This document shows, one piece after another, positions 54,782 to 63,309 of a stretch of DNA of 64,000 nucleotides. The notes under the pieces were generated by a model. That model saw only the letters and a program-made list of their open reading frames with translations, did no database searches and was not told the origin of the DNA. Location: NCBI GenBank assembly GCA_964537035.1, contig CAZIAK010000006.1, positions 1-64,000 of the forward strand. The letters run 5' to 3'. Position 1 is the stretch's first letter, and the number at the start of each line of letters is the position of its first letter. The stretch is from CAZIAK01 sp964537035 (GTDB lineage: Bacteria; Planctomycetota; B15-G4). Made by a program: the position numbers and the translations under genes.

Positions 54782-54787
54782 TAGAAT
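54782..54787 (+). promoter_or_regulatory. Possible -10 box (TAGAAT) of the YbjN-like/Clp operon
   Basis: GC-TAGAAT lies 20 bases before the proposed CTG start, in a short AT-richer patch; the best TTG box upstream (TTGCAG, 54754-54759) is 22 bases away, too far for a standard promoter. If real, transcription starts near 54794, which would rule out upstream in-frame starts. Confidence 0.35.
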
Positions 54788-54807
54788 GCGCCCCTTGGAG
54801 AACGACC

Positions 54808-55242
54808 CTGGACATCACGGAACCCAGCAGCGAACTCGTCACGCTCAGGGAGCGGACCGAGGAGTTTCTGGGCAACGCGGTGAAAGAGTTCCAGCGCGTC
54901 GCCGACCGCTACGAAGTGCCCTACCACGCCACGCGCATCATCTTGCACCCCCTCGAGTGGACCCAGGGGCGCACCTTGCTGCGTTTCATCGCGCCCATCA
55001 TCGTCGAGGTCGAGTCGACCCCTGAGCTCTACCGACGACTCATCGAACTGAACAACACCACGATCTTCGGCAAGTACTACGTGCGCGATCACACCGTCTT
55101 TCTTGAACACAACCTGCTCGGTGAGTCTCTCGACGTGCGCCAGTTCAGGGCGACCCTCGCCTCTGTGGCACACCACGCCGACCATCTGGATGACCTGCTG
55201 CTCGCCGAGTTCGGTGGCCGCAAGTGGAGCGATCATGCCTGA
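54808..55242 (+). CDS. YbjN / type III secretion chaperone-like small protein, possible CTG start
   Basis: About 144 residues with the alpha/beta layout of YbjN-like and T3SS-chaperone-like proteins: a long first helix (ERTEEFLGNAVKEFQRVADRY), beta strands (TRIILHPLEW, TLLRFIAPIIVEVES), LYRRLIELNNTTIFGKYYV, FLEHNLLGESLD and a last helix (LASVAHHADHLDDLLLAEFGG). No ATG, GTG or TTG fits the protein start. CTG 54808 has GGAG 7 bases upstream and begins LDITEPSSELVTLRE. The other choices are an upstream TTG (54754) or ATG (54661) with non-protein-like leaders. It overlaps the Clp-like ATPase by 8 bases, so a substrate-adaptor or chaperone role is an attractive inference. Confidence 0.72.
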   Translation: MDITEPSSELVTLRERTEEFLGNAVKEFQRVADRYEVPYHATRIILHPLEWTQGRTLLRFIAPIIVEVESTPELYRRLIELNNTTIFGKYYVRDHTVFLEHNLLGESLDVRQFRATLASVAHHADHLDDLLLAEFGGRKWSDHA

Positions 55243-57607
55243 GCCTGCTGATGCGTACGTTCTCGTCGAAGACTTCAAGAAGGAGGGTCTGAACGAGGTC
55301 GTCTCGACTCTCCTCGAAGACGTGGTCGATGTGGCCCAGAGACTGAACCACAACGTCCTCGCTCCCGAGCACCTGATGGTCGTGGCCGCCGAGAACGGCG
55401 TCGAAGAGATGGCCCGGCTCATGCCTGGCCTCTCGGCTTTTCGCGAGGCGCTGCTGGACGCGCTCTACGACGATCGGGACATGCTGCGCTACCAACCCGT
55501 CGAGAACGATGAGCGGCTGTGGATGCAACCTGACCTGCACAAGGCGCTACGCCAGATCCAGGGCGGCGACACCGTGCCTGACGTTCTCGTCGAAGTGATG
55601 CTCTCCGAGCTTCCCCGTATCACTCGAGCTGTGGCCTACGCTCGAGGGACCGAACCGGACGTCTTGCCGCCCGACACGATCACCCTCGACCAGGTCATGG
55701 GCAACTCCGAGAGCGGCGTGTTCGAGCTCCAGCCCGAGGCGACACCAGAGGCTGCGCACCAGCCCCCCGCCCCCGGACAGGACGCCACCCTGGGCGAAGT
55801 CCCCCTGACCATCAACCTGGGCGAAGAGGCCATCGATGACCCGCCCATGGTGGGAAGGGCGAACCTGGCCGATCAGGTCTCTCGCATCCTGCTGCGCTTT
55901 CACCAACCGGCGGCGTTGCTCGTGGGCAGCGCTGGATCTGGCAAGACCGCCTTCGTGCGCGGGCTCGCGGCGGCCGCAACCCGCGGCGACATCCCTGCAC
56001 TGCAAGGCTTCACGTTCTACCAGCTCAAGCTGCTCGACCTGGTGAGCCAGAGCCACAGGGGCCAGGATCTACACAACCTCCTCGACCAGATTCTCGAGGT
56101 CATCCAGCAGAACCCCATGGGCGTGCTGGTCATCGACGACCTGCATCTGCTGGTGGCCAAGCAAGGCTATCCATTGATGTCAGACCTGATCGACACGATC
56201 AAGCTGCACATCAGCAAGGGCAACCTGCGAGCGCTGCTCACGGTGGAGGCCGGTGCGTTCAACAAGTCGTTCAGCACGGACAGTTTCTTCACCTCGCAGA
56301 TCACGGTGAAGACCTTGTCTCCCCTTGAGCGCAGCGAACTGAACGAGGCGGCGACGGTCTATCGCCCTCGACTTGAGAAGCACTTCAACGTCAAGATCTC
56401 CGAGCAAGCGCTCGAGGCAGCGGTCGCGGCGTGCCTCTCTGAAGAGATCCCCGAGTACCACCCTCCTGGGTCCATCATTCGCCTGCTCGACGAGGCCTGC
56501 GCCATGGCCCGCTCCGAGGCAGCAGATGAGGTCACTGAAGTGCACGTGCACAAGTGCTTCAGCGAGGAGAGCGAGGCGCGCAGCCACCACGACCGCCGGC
56601 AGCTGCGAGAGATCGAGTCACGGCTGTCCAAGCGAGTCCTTGGGCAAGACCTCGCCGCTGCGGTGCTGGGGCGCCGGGTGCGCCTGGCCAAGCTTCATCT
56701 CGACCGCAAGCCCGAGCGTCCCGACGGGGTGTTCCTGTTCTTGGGGCCCTCTGGCGTGGGCAAGACCGAGATGGCCCGGTCGCTCGCCCGCGCGCTGTAC
56801 GAGGACGAGAGTCGCCTCGTGCGCCTCGACATGAGCGAGTACATGGAGCCCCACTCTGTGGCTCGCATCATTGGCGCCCCTCCCGGTTACGTGGGCTACG
56901 GAGAAGACGGGGCGCTCACCGGCCCCGTGGCAGAGCTCGGTCACTGCGTGGTGCTGCTCGACGAGATCGAGAAGGCCCACCCCCGGGTGCTCAACCTCTT
57001 TCTGCAGGTGTTCGATGACGGGCGCCTCACGGACAGCAAGGGTCGCTTCATCGACTTCTCAGAGACCGTGATCATCATGACCAGCAACATCGGTCGAGAG
57101 CTGTACGCCATCCACGGCAAGCAGCCCATCGGCTTCGGTTCTGGCGACAACGGTGATAACGGCAACGATGTGCCCGTGCGCGACGCCGTACAGGATCATC
57201 TGCTGCGGGTATTGCCCAGCGAGTTCGTCAACCGCATCGACGAGATCGTGCCGTTCCGGGTGCTCGACGACGAAGACATCCGCAAGATCGCCGAGCACCT
57301 CCTGATCATGGAGGTCGAGCGCTGGAAGGAGCGGGGCAAGCAGCTGACCTACACCGCAGACGTGCCCGGACTGGTGGCCTTGACCGGGTATGACCCGCGC
57401 CTCGGTGCGCGACACGTAGAACGCAATGTCGAACGGCTCGTGATCACGCTGATGAGCGATGCCGCCGTGGGCGATGGCTTTGACGCCGTGAAGGAGATGC
57501 ACCTCTCCGTGGATGACAGCGGCGTCTGCCTGACCCTCGATGGCAAGCCGTTCCTCTGTCTGGAGGCCGAGGGGGGCATGCCCCGTGAAGAGGCCTCGGA
57601 TCCCTGA
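55235..57607 (+). CDS. ClpA/ClpB-like double AAA+ ATPase
   Basis: A 790-residue Clp-family unfoldase. A divergent N-domain (residues 1-190) precedes D1, with Walker A GSAGSGKTA (Lys237) and a Walker B VLVIDDLHLL that has Asp-Asp instead of Asp-Glu. D2 has GPSGVGKTE (Lys510), DMSEYMEPHSVARIIGAPPGYVGYG, VVLLDEIEKAHP and a C-terminal sensor LGARHVERNVER. There is no long ClpB M-domain, so it is ClpA/ClpC-like in size; I do not see the ClpP-binding IGF/IGL loop clearly. It is coupled (8-base overlap) to the YbjN-like gene. It probably remodels or unfolds specific proteins. ATG 55235. Confidence 0.9.
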   Translation: MPEPADAYVLVEDFKKEGLNEVVSTLLEDVVDVAQRLNHNVLAPEHLMVVAAENGVEEMARLMPGLSAFREALLDALYDDRDMLRYQPVENDERLWMQPDLHKALRQIQGGDTVPDVLVEVMLSELPRITRAVAYARGTEPDVLPPDTITLDQVMGNSESGVFELQPEATPEAAHQPPAPGQDATLGEVPLTINLGEEAIDDPPMVGRANLADQVSRILLRFHQPAALLVGSAGSGKTAFVRGLAAAATRGDIPALQGFTFYQLKLLDLVSQSHRGQDLHNLLDQILEVIQQNPMGVLVIDDLHLLVAKQGYPLMSDLIDTIKLHISKGNLRALLTVEAGAFNKSFSTDSFFTSQITVKTLSPLERSELNEAATVYRPRLEKHFNVKISEQALEAAVAACLSEEIPEYHPPGSIIRLLDEACAMARSEAADEVTEVHVHKCFSEESEARSHHDRRQLREIESRLSKRVLGQDLAAAVLGRRVRLAKLHLDRKPERPDGVFLFLGPSGVGKTEMARSLARALYEDESRLVRLDMSEYMEPHSVARIIGAPPGYVGYGEDGALTGPVAELGHCVVLLDEIEKAHPRVLNLFLQVFDDGRLTDSKGRFIDFSETVIIMTSNIGRELYAIHGKQPIGFGSGDNGDNGNDVPVRDAVQDHLLRVLPSEFVNRIDEIVPFRVLDDEDIRKIAEHLLIMEVERWKERGKQLTYTADVPGLVALTGYDPRLGARHVERNVERLVITLMSDAAVGDGFDAVKEMHLSVDDSGVCLTLDGKPFLCLEAEGGMPREEASDP

Positions 57608-57646
57608 CGGCCGCACCGAGCAGAGTGCGGGCGATCGAAGAGGCTG

Positions 57647-57719
57647 GCCCGGACCTCTCACCACGATCTGCTGCGGGCACGTCTGGACCCTCGCGACGAT
57701 GGTGGAGAGAAGTCCGGGC
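57647..57719. terminator. Imperfect inverted repeat between convergent genes
   Basis: 57647-57664 and 57702-57719 pair at 16 of 18 positions across a 37-base loop, between the Clp-like gene (plus) and a glycosyltransferase (minus). No T-run follows. It may act as a bidirectional terminator or be chance. Confidence 0.35.
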
Positions 57720-58879
57720 TACTGCGCCCGGGCGGCCGCGGCGATCTGCTTGAGGCCCTCAGCAAGTCTCGCGATGACAGCGTCGCCGTCGTAACCGTCG
57801 AGGTCTTCAGGACGCAACCTTGAGCGCATGACTTGCTCGGCCTGTGGGTCGGACAGCAGGGGAAACAGCACGTCGGCGAGGTGCTTGCCGCTGCCATCAA
57901 AGAGCAGCCCGTTGTCGCCGTGTCGAATCAGTTCAGGAACGATGCCCACCTCGGTCGACACCACCGGTGTCCCGCAAGCCATGGCCTCGGCCACGACCCT
58001 GGGGCCGCCCTCGCTTGTGGAAGCGCAGACCAGGAACCGCGCCTGGCGATAGACCTCGGCCAGGGCCGCAGCGTCAGGCACCCACTCGATGTGCTCGATG
58101 CGATCCTGCGCGCCATGCTGTTCAGCGAACGCCTTCACCGCCGCAAGCTCGGGGCCACGGCCGACCAGTCTCAAGCGCAGGTCGCTCAGACCCCGACGTT
58201 GCAACTCAGCGAGCCCTTCAAGGATCGCAGGCACGCCTTTGTTCGGCACCAGACGTCCCACGAAGAGCAGGTCGCAGGCGAAGTCGTGACGGGGCTCGCC
58301 ACCAGGAGGCGAGGCTGTGCAGAACGTCTCGCGATCCAGGTACAGCGAGGGCAGCACATGGATGGCCTTATCTGGCACGCCCCAGCTCTTGAGCAGGCGC
58401 GGCAACTCGATGTTGTTGACCACTCGGAAGCCGGCCGACCTGCTCTTGGCCCACGACGCATACAGCCGGGTCATGGGTGCATCGATACGTTCGCGGAACG
58501 ACGCAGGCCGGGGAAACCCGGGCACGTGGTGAAGCTCCGCCACGTAAGGAATGCCCGTGGCCCGTGAGATGCGCCACGAACCCAAGCCGTTGTAGAACGG
58601 GTTGTAGTCGTGACTGGTGATCACCGTGTACGGCCGCTCGCTCGCCAAGCGCAGCCCCGTCCTGGCGATGAACTGCGCCTGGCGCAGCTTGCCCGTGGTG
58701 GGATGATGCAGATGGACGTTGCCGAACACCGTGTCGTGTTCGACCTTGTCGGGGCGCGTGCCGATGACGTCGACTCGATCCCAGTGGCGGTGGAACGACT
58801 CGAGCATGTAGTAGAACGGTCCGCGCTCACCGGCGACCACGGAACGATCGGCGCTGACCATGATGATGTTGTCGGTCAT
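57719..58879 (-). CDS. Glycosyltransferase family 4 protein
   Basis: A 386-residue GT-B glycosyltransferase with an N-terminal acceptor domain (SADRSVVAGERGPFYYMLESFHRHWDRVDVIG) and donor domain LFVGRLVPNKGVPAILEGL, RLVGRGPELAAVKAFAEQHG and the site STSEGGPRVVAEAMACGTPVVST. ATG 58879 is chosen because the sequence before it (into 59263) is antisense-like. It follows the FAD oxidoreductase by 35 bases; the two probably make or modify one surface glycan. Confidence 0.9.
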   Translation of the reverse strand: MTDNIIMVSADRSVVAGERGPFYYMLESFHRHWDRVDVIGTRPDKVEHDTVFGNVHLHHPTTGKLRQAQFIARTGLRLASERPYTVITSHDYNPFYNGLGSWRISRATGIPYVAELHHVPGFPRPASFRERIDAPMTRLYASWAKSRSAGFRVVNNIELPRLLKSWGVPDKAIHVLPSLYLDRETFCTASPPGGEPRHDFACDLLFVGRLVPNKGVPAILEGLAELQRRGLSDLRLRLVGRGPELAAVKAFAEQHGAQDRIEHIEWVPDAAALAEVYRQARFLVCASTSEGGPRVVAEAMACGTPVVSTEVGIVPELIRHGDNGLLFDGSGKHLADVLFPLLSDPQAEQVMRSRLRPEDLDGYDGDAVIARLAEGLKQIAAAARAQ

Positions 58880-58914
58880 GGGCGCGTTCTGCTCAGCGCT
58901 CTGGCTCGGGGGCG

Positions 58915-60441
58915 TCAGGGCTCGTAGGTGCCGAGGACGTCTTGGGCGGCTTCCATGCCCACGCGCATGGAACGGGCCATGTTGTTGTACCAGAACTGCC
59001 CAGAGCGTCCGATCGAGCGGAGGTTGTCGAATCGGTCCAGCTTGGTCCAGATGCGATCGAGCTTCTCGCGATAGTCGAGCGGGTACACCGGGTAGCTGTC
59101 GGGCACGAACATGTACCGGATGTCTTCGATGTCGTCCGGCTTGCACACACCCAGGCGGCTCAGGCCGTTCTTGATGTTCTCGGTCAGCTCTTCTCGGTCG
59201 GACTCGTTGGCGAAGTTCCCCCGGGTGACCTCGACGCACAGGCTGTCCTTGCCCTCGGGGCACAACCCGGCCACGGAGCGGTTCGGGTAGTACACCCGGT
59301 TGAAGGCCATGTCGTCCTCGGCGATGTAGGTGTAGAGGTCATCGCCTGGCTTGAGCGGCCGGCGCATCTTCATCAGCGCGAGCAAGATGGTCATGAAGGG
59401 CAGCTCTTCGCGGTCGATGCCCGTGAGCGAGCACAGCCGATGCACGGAGCCGGTCCAGATCACGGCCTCGGGGTTGACGATCTCGCCTCCATCCCAGGTG
59501 ACCGCTTCTACGTGGTCGCCCTCACACTTCAGGTCGACGTTTGCGGCGTTCAGCTCGATGCGCACACCTCGCTTCCGGCAGTCTTCGGCGACCCGCTGGG
59601 TGATCATGCCCACGCCTCCCGGCGGGTAGAGCACCTTCTTGTATTGCTTGTTGAATGCCATGCGCATCAGGCCCTGGAAGATCTTGAAGTAGCGGTTCAA
59701 ACCGGTGGGGTTCTGGCCGTCGACCTTGCCGTCCTGCGCCTCGGCCTTGTCTGCCTCCATCTTGCGGCGCACGGCGGGGTAGCGGTCGAGATAGCGTTCG
59801 ATGAGTTCGGGCTCGAGCTGCAGAGCCTTGTCCCGCTTCACGTCGGCCACGTTGTGCACCGTGCGGGCGGTCTGGTTCCACCAGTCGCGGTGCAACTTCG
59901 GAGGACCGCCAGCGATGGGCACCTTCTTGGTGAGGTAGGGCCCCAGGAAGACCGACCAGAGCTTCTTGCCGAACATGCCTCGCATGTAGTCAGCGGCCAC
60001 ATAGGTCTTGGGGATCGTGCGGCGGATGCTGTTCTTCAAGAAGCTGTAGATGGCCGTGGGCGGCAGCTTCAGGGCTCCGGTGGCCGAAGGCGGCCAGGGC
60101 AGGGTCTGGCGGCCAATCTTGGCCCCGATCTTGAAGTCGATGGGACGCCACTCCTCGGCGGACATGGAGCTCTTGATCAGCTCGTTCACGTCATCGGAGA
60201 CATCGAGAAAGAAGTAGTGAGGGCCCACATCGAAGACGTGATCGTCGAATGAGACCGATCTGGCCAACCCCCCGACCTCGTCATGGCGCTCCAGGACCAC
60301 GACGTCCTTGCCGGCCCGGGCCAGGGTCGCGGCCGCTCCCAGGCCGGCCATTCCGGCCCCGACGATGACAATCGGCCCAGTGGTTTGGCTGGCATCGGTC
60401 ACGTCGGTGGGCTCCTGGCTGAGTTCGGGGTGCGGGATCAT
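58915..60441 (-). CDS. FAD-dependent amine-oxidase-type oxidoreductase (protoporphyrinogen oxidase/UDP-galactopyranose mutase-like fold)
   Basis: A 508-residue flavoprotein. The dinucleotide-binding motif IVIVGAGMAGLGAAATLARAG begins at about residue 24, followed by the acidic end VVVLERHDEVGGLARSV, typical of PHYTOENE/PPOX/UGM-like proteins. Conserved elements include LYPPGGVGMITQRVAEDCRKRGVRI and a C-terminal GMEAAQDVLGTYEP FAD contact. Located upstream of a glycosyltransferase, it more likely acts on a sugar or lipid-linked substrate than on porphyrin. ATG 60441. Confidence 0.85.
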   Translation of the reverse strand: MIPHPELSQEPTDVTDASQTTGPIVIVGAGMAGLGAAATLARAGKDVVVLERHDEVGGLARSVSFDDHVFDVGPHYFFLDVSDDVNELIKSSMSAEEWRPIDFKIGAKIGRQTLPWPPSATGALKLPPTAIYSFLKNSIRRTIPKTYVAADYMRGMFGKKLWSVFLGPYLTKKVPIAGGPPKLHRDWWNQTARTVHNVADVKRDKALQLEPELIERYLDRYPAVRRKMEADKAEAQDGKVDGQNPTGLNRYFKIFQGLMRMAFNKQYKKVLYPPGGVGMITQRVAEDCRKRGVRIELNAANVDLKCEGDHVEAVTWDGGEIVNPEAVIWTGSVHRLCSLTGIDREELPFMTILLALMKMRRPLKPGDDLYTYIAEDDMAFNRVYYPNRSVAGLCPEGKDSLCVEVTRGNFANESDREELTENIKNGLSRLGVCKPDDIEDIRYMFVPDSYPVYPLDYREKLDRIWTKLDRFDNLRSIGRSGQFWYNNMARSMRVGMEAAQDVLGTYEP

Positions 60442-60740
60442 AGCCTCTTGGCCTCGCCCCTGGTGATCCCCGGCCCATGGCCAGGGAGGGGCCTGTTCTC
60501 ATCGGCTGCCCAGGCACCTTGCCTGTGGGTTCTCGATTTCTCTTGTCCCAGGTTGCGCCACAATCACGCTTGGCTCTAGAGACGGTCTATCTACGCGCAC
60601 AATGAGCGGTTGAGGCGGGAATTTGCGATTTCCCCGATTCGGTCATCAGCGGAGTGGGCCAGAATGCCGACGGATCGGGCAGGCGATACTTGCGGGCCCA
60701 CTCCCGTGAGTGATGCCCCGCAATAAACAGGAGAGGCGCA
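60442..60740. other. Divergent intergenic region
   Basis: 299 bases between the oxidoreductase and the ArsR-type regulator. No gene is seen. The stretch 60530-60640 is less GC-rich than its surroundings and is where the divergent promoters should be; I cannot assign boxes with confidence. Confidence 0.4.
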
Positions 60741-61163
60741 ATGGACACCGTGCAAGCCACCAAGATGTCCCAGGCCCTGAAGTCCATCTCGGACGTCAAC
60801 AGGATCCGCATCCTTCAGATTCTGAGCACGGGCGAGTACTGCGTCACCGATCTGGTGGAACGGCTGCAGATCGATCAGCCCAAGGTCAGCCACCATCTGG
60901 CGATTCTGCGGGTCGCAGGCGTCATTCGCAGCAGACGAGATGGCCGGCACATCAACTACTCGCTCAAGCCCTCCGTCCACCACAGCAAGGGCCAGCAAGA
61001 CGAGGTCTTTGATCTGGGCTGCCTCTCGGTGTCCTTCCGTTTTGATGGGACCGAGGGCGCATTTGAGAGCGGAGCAAGCGAGGCTTCGCAGGCGAATGGT
61101 GCCTCGCTGCCCAGCCGGGCACAGCCTCCGTTGCGCACGGGCGACGCTCACAGCGGCGCCTGA
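60741..61163 (+). CDS. ArsR/SmtB-type winged-helix transcriptional regulator
   Basis: A 140-residue regulator. Residues 10-80 are the ArsR helix-turn-helix: LKSISDVNRIRILQILSTGEYCVTDLVERLQIDQPKVSHHLAILRVAGVIRSRRDGRHINYSL. The metal-type ELCVCDL motif is reduced to EYCVTDL with a single cysteine, so a classical As/Cd site is absent; it may sense another ligand. The C-terminal 50 residues are Ser/Ala-rich. AGGAG lies 7 bases before the ATG. It is divergent from the FAD oxidoreductase, which it might control. Confidence 0.88.
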   Translation: MDTVQATKMSQALKSISDVNRIRILQILSTGEYCVTDLVERLQIDQPKVSHHLAILRVAGVIRSRRDGRHINYSLKPSVHHSKGQQDEVFDLGCLSVSFRFDGTEGAFESGASEASQANGASLPSRAQPPLRTGDAHSGA

Positions 61164-61293
61164 GTCGCTTCGGGTTCGGGCAGAGCAGCCCTCTGGGTTC
61201 TCCAGAGCCCCGTCGTGCCCTCGTCCAGCCGTGTCTCCGGCCTTGCCGGCCTGCCTCGTCGTGGGGGCCCCGCCCAGAGGCAGGCCCCGGCCG

Positions 61294-61572
61294 TCAGCTG
61301 CCCGTAGCCTGCTCTCCTGGCAACTTGTCCCCCAGGTTGCGGTCCTGCCCGTCGGTCTTCTTGTGCTTGCGCAGCTCGTACTCGAACCGGGCGTTGGCCG
61401 GAGCGTAGCGCAGCCGGCCCTCTTTGCACTCGGGGCAGATCCAATCCAGCAAGGCCGCCATGTCCGCGTTGTAGTGGGTGAGCATGTTGTTGTTGCGGTT
61501 CACCCAACACTCGTGCAGGCACTTGGCGTTGTCACACTCGAACTTCAACAGTGACAACATCGTGCTCTTCAT
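61294..61572 (-). CDS. Small zinc-ribbon-like hypothetical protein
   Basis: A 92-residue protein with four cysteines in zinc-ligand spacing: CDNAKCLHEC near the N-terminus and CPEC at about residue 46. The C-terminal half is basic and hydrophilic (RKHKK). ATG 61572 has GGAG 8 bases upstream. It is likely a metal-binding structural or nucleic-acid-associated protein. I do not recognise the family. It lies between the ArsR regulator and purF. Confidence 0.7.
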   Translation of the reverse strand: MKSTMLSLLKFECDNAKCLHECWVNRNNNMLTHYNADMAALLDWICPECKEGRLRYAPANARFEYELRKHKKTDGQDRNLGDKLPGEQATGS

Positions 61573-61748
61573 CGGAGAAGCTCCACTGGGTCGGGGGTAG
61601 CAGACACCCCCTGCTTGGAATCAGGCGGGAATTCTAGGCCACGATCTGGAGTTGGCAAGTGGATTCGCTGCACAAGCACACCATTGCCACATCCAAACCC
61701 ATGGTCAGGCGTTGATGCCGGCCTCGTGCCGCCATTTTGGCCGAATCG

Positions 61749-63221
61749 TCAAAGCCGTCGCTCTGGGGCCGACGTCACCAGGCGCTCGTTCTCGATGGCG
61801 CTCAAACGGTCTGCGTCCACATCGCCTGTGGGGTATTCGCCGCTGAAACAGGCGCTGCAGGTCTGGGTGATCTCGGGGTTGCCCTCCATCACGGCCTGCT
61901 GCAGATTCTCGAGGGTCTGGTAGATGACCCCGTCCGCGCCGATCTCTGCGGCGATCTGGTCGTTGTCCCGACCTGTGGCCACGAACTCGTTGCGGGTCGA
62001 CATGTCGATGCCATAGACGCAGGGGTGGCGCAGGGGCGGAGACACCGATGCGAAGTAGACCTTCTTCGCCCCGGCCTGCCAGGCCATCTCGATGATCTGT
62101 CTCGAGGTGTTGCCGCGCACGATCGAGTCGTCAACCAGGAGCACGTTCTTGCCCTCGAACTCGAGCTGGATCGGGTTGAGCTTGAGTCGCAGGGACTCTC
62201 TGCGCGCCTGATCGCTGGCCATGATGAACGTGCGGCCCACGTAGCGGTTCTTCACCAGGCCTTCGCGGTACTTCAGGCCCGTCGCCCGGGCCATGGCCAT
62301 GGCCGATGTGGTCGCCGACTCGGGCACGGGGATGATCACGTCGACGTCCCAGCCGGTGGCCTCGAAGAGCGGCGCCATGAGCTCCCCCAGCCGCAGCCGG
62401 GTCTTGTAGACGCTGACCCGGTCAAGAAAGGAGTCGGGGCGAGCGAAGTAGACCCACTCGAACAGGCAAGGGCTGTGGACTTCGTGAGCGATCTGCTGGC
62501 GATGCACATTGCCGTCGTTGTCAATGAACAGCGCTTCGCCCGCTGCCAGATCAAAGGTGCCGTGGTAGTCGAGCACGTCCATCAACACGCTCTCGGAGGC
62601 AACGCACCACGACGTGCTGCCGTCGTCTTCGGTTCTGCTGCCCACGATGATCGGCTTGATGCCAAAGGGGTCACGGAAGGCGTAGAGGCCTTCGCCAGCG
62701 ACCATGCCCACCACCGAGTACGCGCCCTTGACCCGGTTGAACACGCCCTTCACCGCCTCAAAGACGTTGTCCGGCTTGAGCACCTCGATCTCTTGCCGGG
62801 ATAGCTCGTCCCCGAAGACCTTCAGGATGCCCTCGAGGTCGCACGACGTGTTGACGTGCCAGTGGGACTGCCTCGACATCTCGCCCTTGATCTCATCGAA
62901 GTTCGTGACATTGCCGTTGTGGGCCATGCCGATGCCGAACGGATACGAGATCATGAACGGCTGGGCGTCCTCTGCGGTGCCCAGGCCCACGGTGGGATAG
63001 CGTACGTGAGCCAGGCCAGTAGAGCCGCTCAGCCGCTCTACGCTCGCCTCGTCAAAGACATCGCGCACCAGACCGCGGCCCTTGTGCATGTGAAAGCGGC
63101 CGTCGTACGTCAGCGCGCCCGCCGCGTCTTGGCCGCGGTGCTGGATGGCCATGAGGCCTGAGACCAGCCTGCTGGCCACGCTGCCGTTCGAGAGTCCTGT
63201 GATGCCGATAAACCCGCACAT
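61749..63221 (-). CDS. purF: Amidophosphoribosyltransferase
   Basis: A 490-residue enzyme for the first step of purine synthesis (PRPP plus glutamine to phosphoribosylamine). The N-terminal nucleophile cysteine is residue 2 (MCGFIGITG, no propeptide), with HRGQDAAG, GLAHVRYPT and AHNGNVTN of the glutaminase domain. The PRPP-binding loop is VLLVDDSIVRGNTSRQI. Cysteines in PPLRHPC and ACFSGEYPTGD match the 4Fe-4S-type PurF of Bacillus. ATG 63221. Confidence 0.96.
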   Translation of the reverse strand: MCGFIGITGLSNGSVASRLVSGLMAIQHRGQDAAGALTYDGRFHMHKGRGLVRDVFDEASVERLSGSTGLAHVRYPTVGLGTAEDAQPFMISYPFGIGMAHNGNVTNFDEIKGEMSRQSHWHVNTSCDLEGILKVFGDELSRQEIEVLKPDNVFEAVKGVFNRVKGAYSVVGMVAGEGLYAFRDPFGIKPIIVGSRTEDDGSTSWCVASESVLMDVLDYHGTFDLAAGEALFIDNDGNVHRQQIAHEVHSPCLFEWVYFARPDSFLDRVSVYKTRLRLGELMAPLFEATGWDVDVIIPVPESATTSAMAMARATGLKYREGLVKNRYVGRTFIMASDQARRESLRLKLNPIQLEFEGKNVLLVDDSIVRGNTSRQIIEMAWQAGAKKVYFASVSPPLRHPCVYGIDMSTRNEFVATGRDNDQIAAEIGADGVIYQTLENLQQAVMEGNPEITQTCSACFSGEYPTGDVDADRLSAIENERLVTSAPERRL

Positions 63222-63309
63222 GGACGGTCTGTCTCCTGCCTTGGGGGAGCCAAGATCCTAGCAACCTCTACGGCAACCCTGGGGAAGGGAACCTGAAGGA
63301 CTGGTGCAG

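Noticed and set aside
58880..59263. N-terminal extension of the glycosyltransferase at 57719
   Set aside because: It would run through the FAD oxidoreductase gene in another frame and does not resemble a glycosyltransferase N-terminus.
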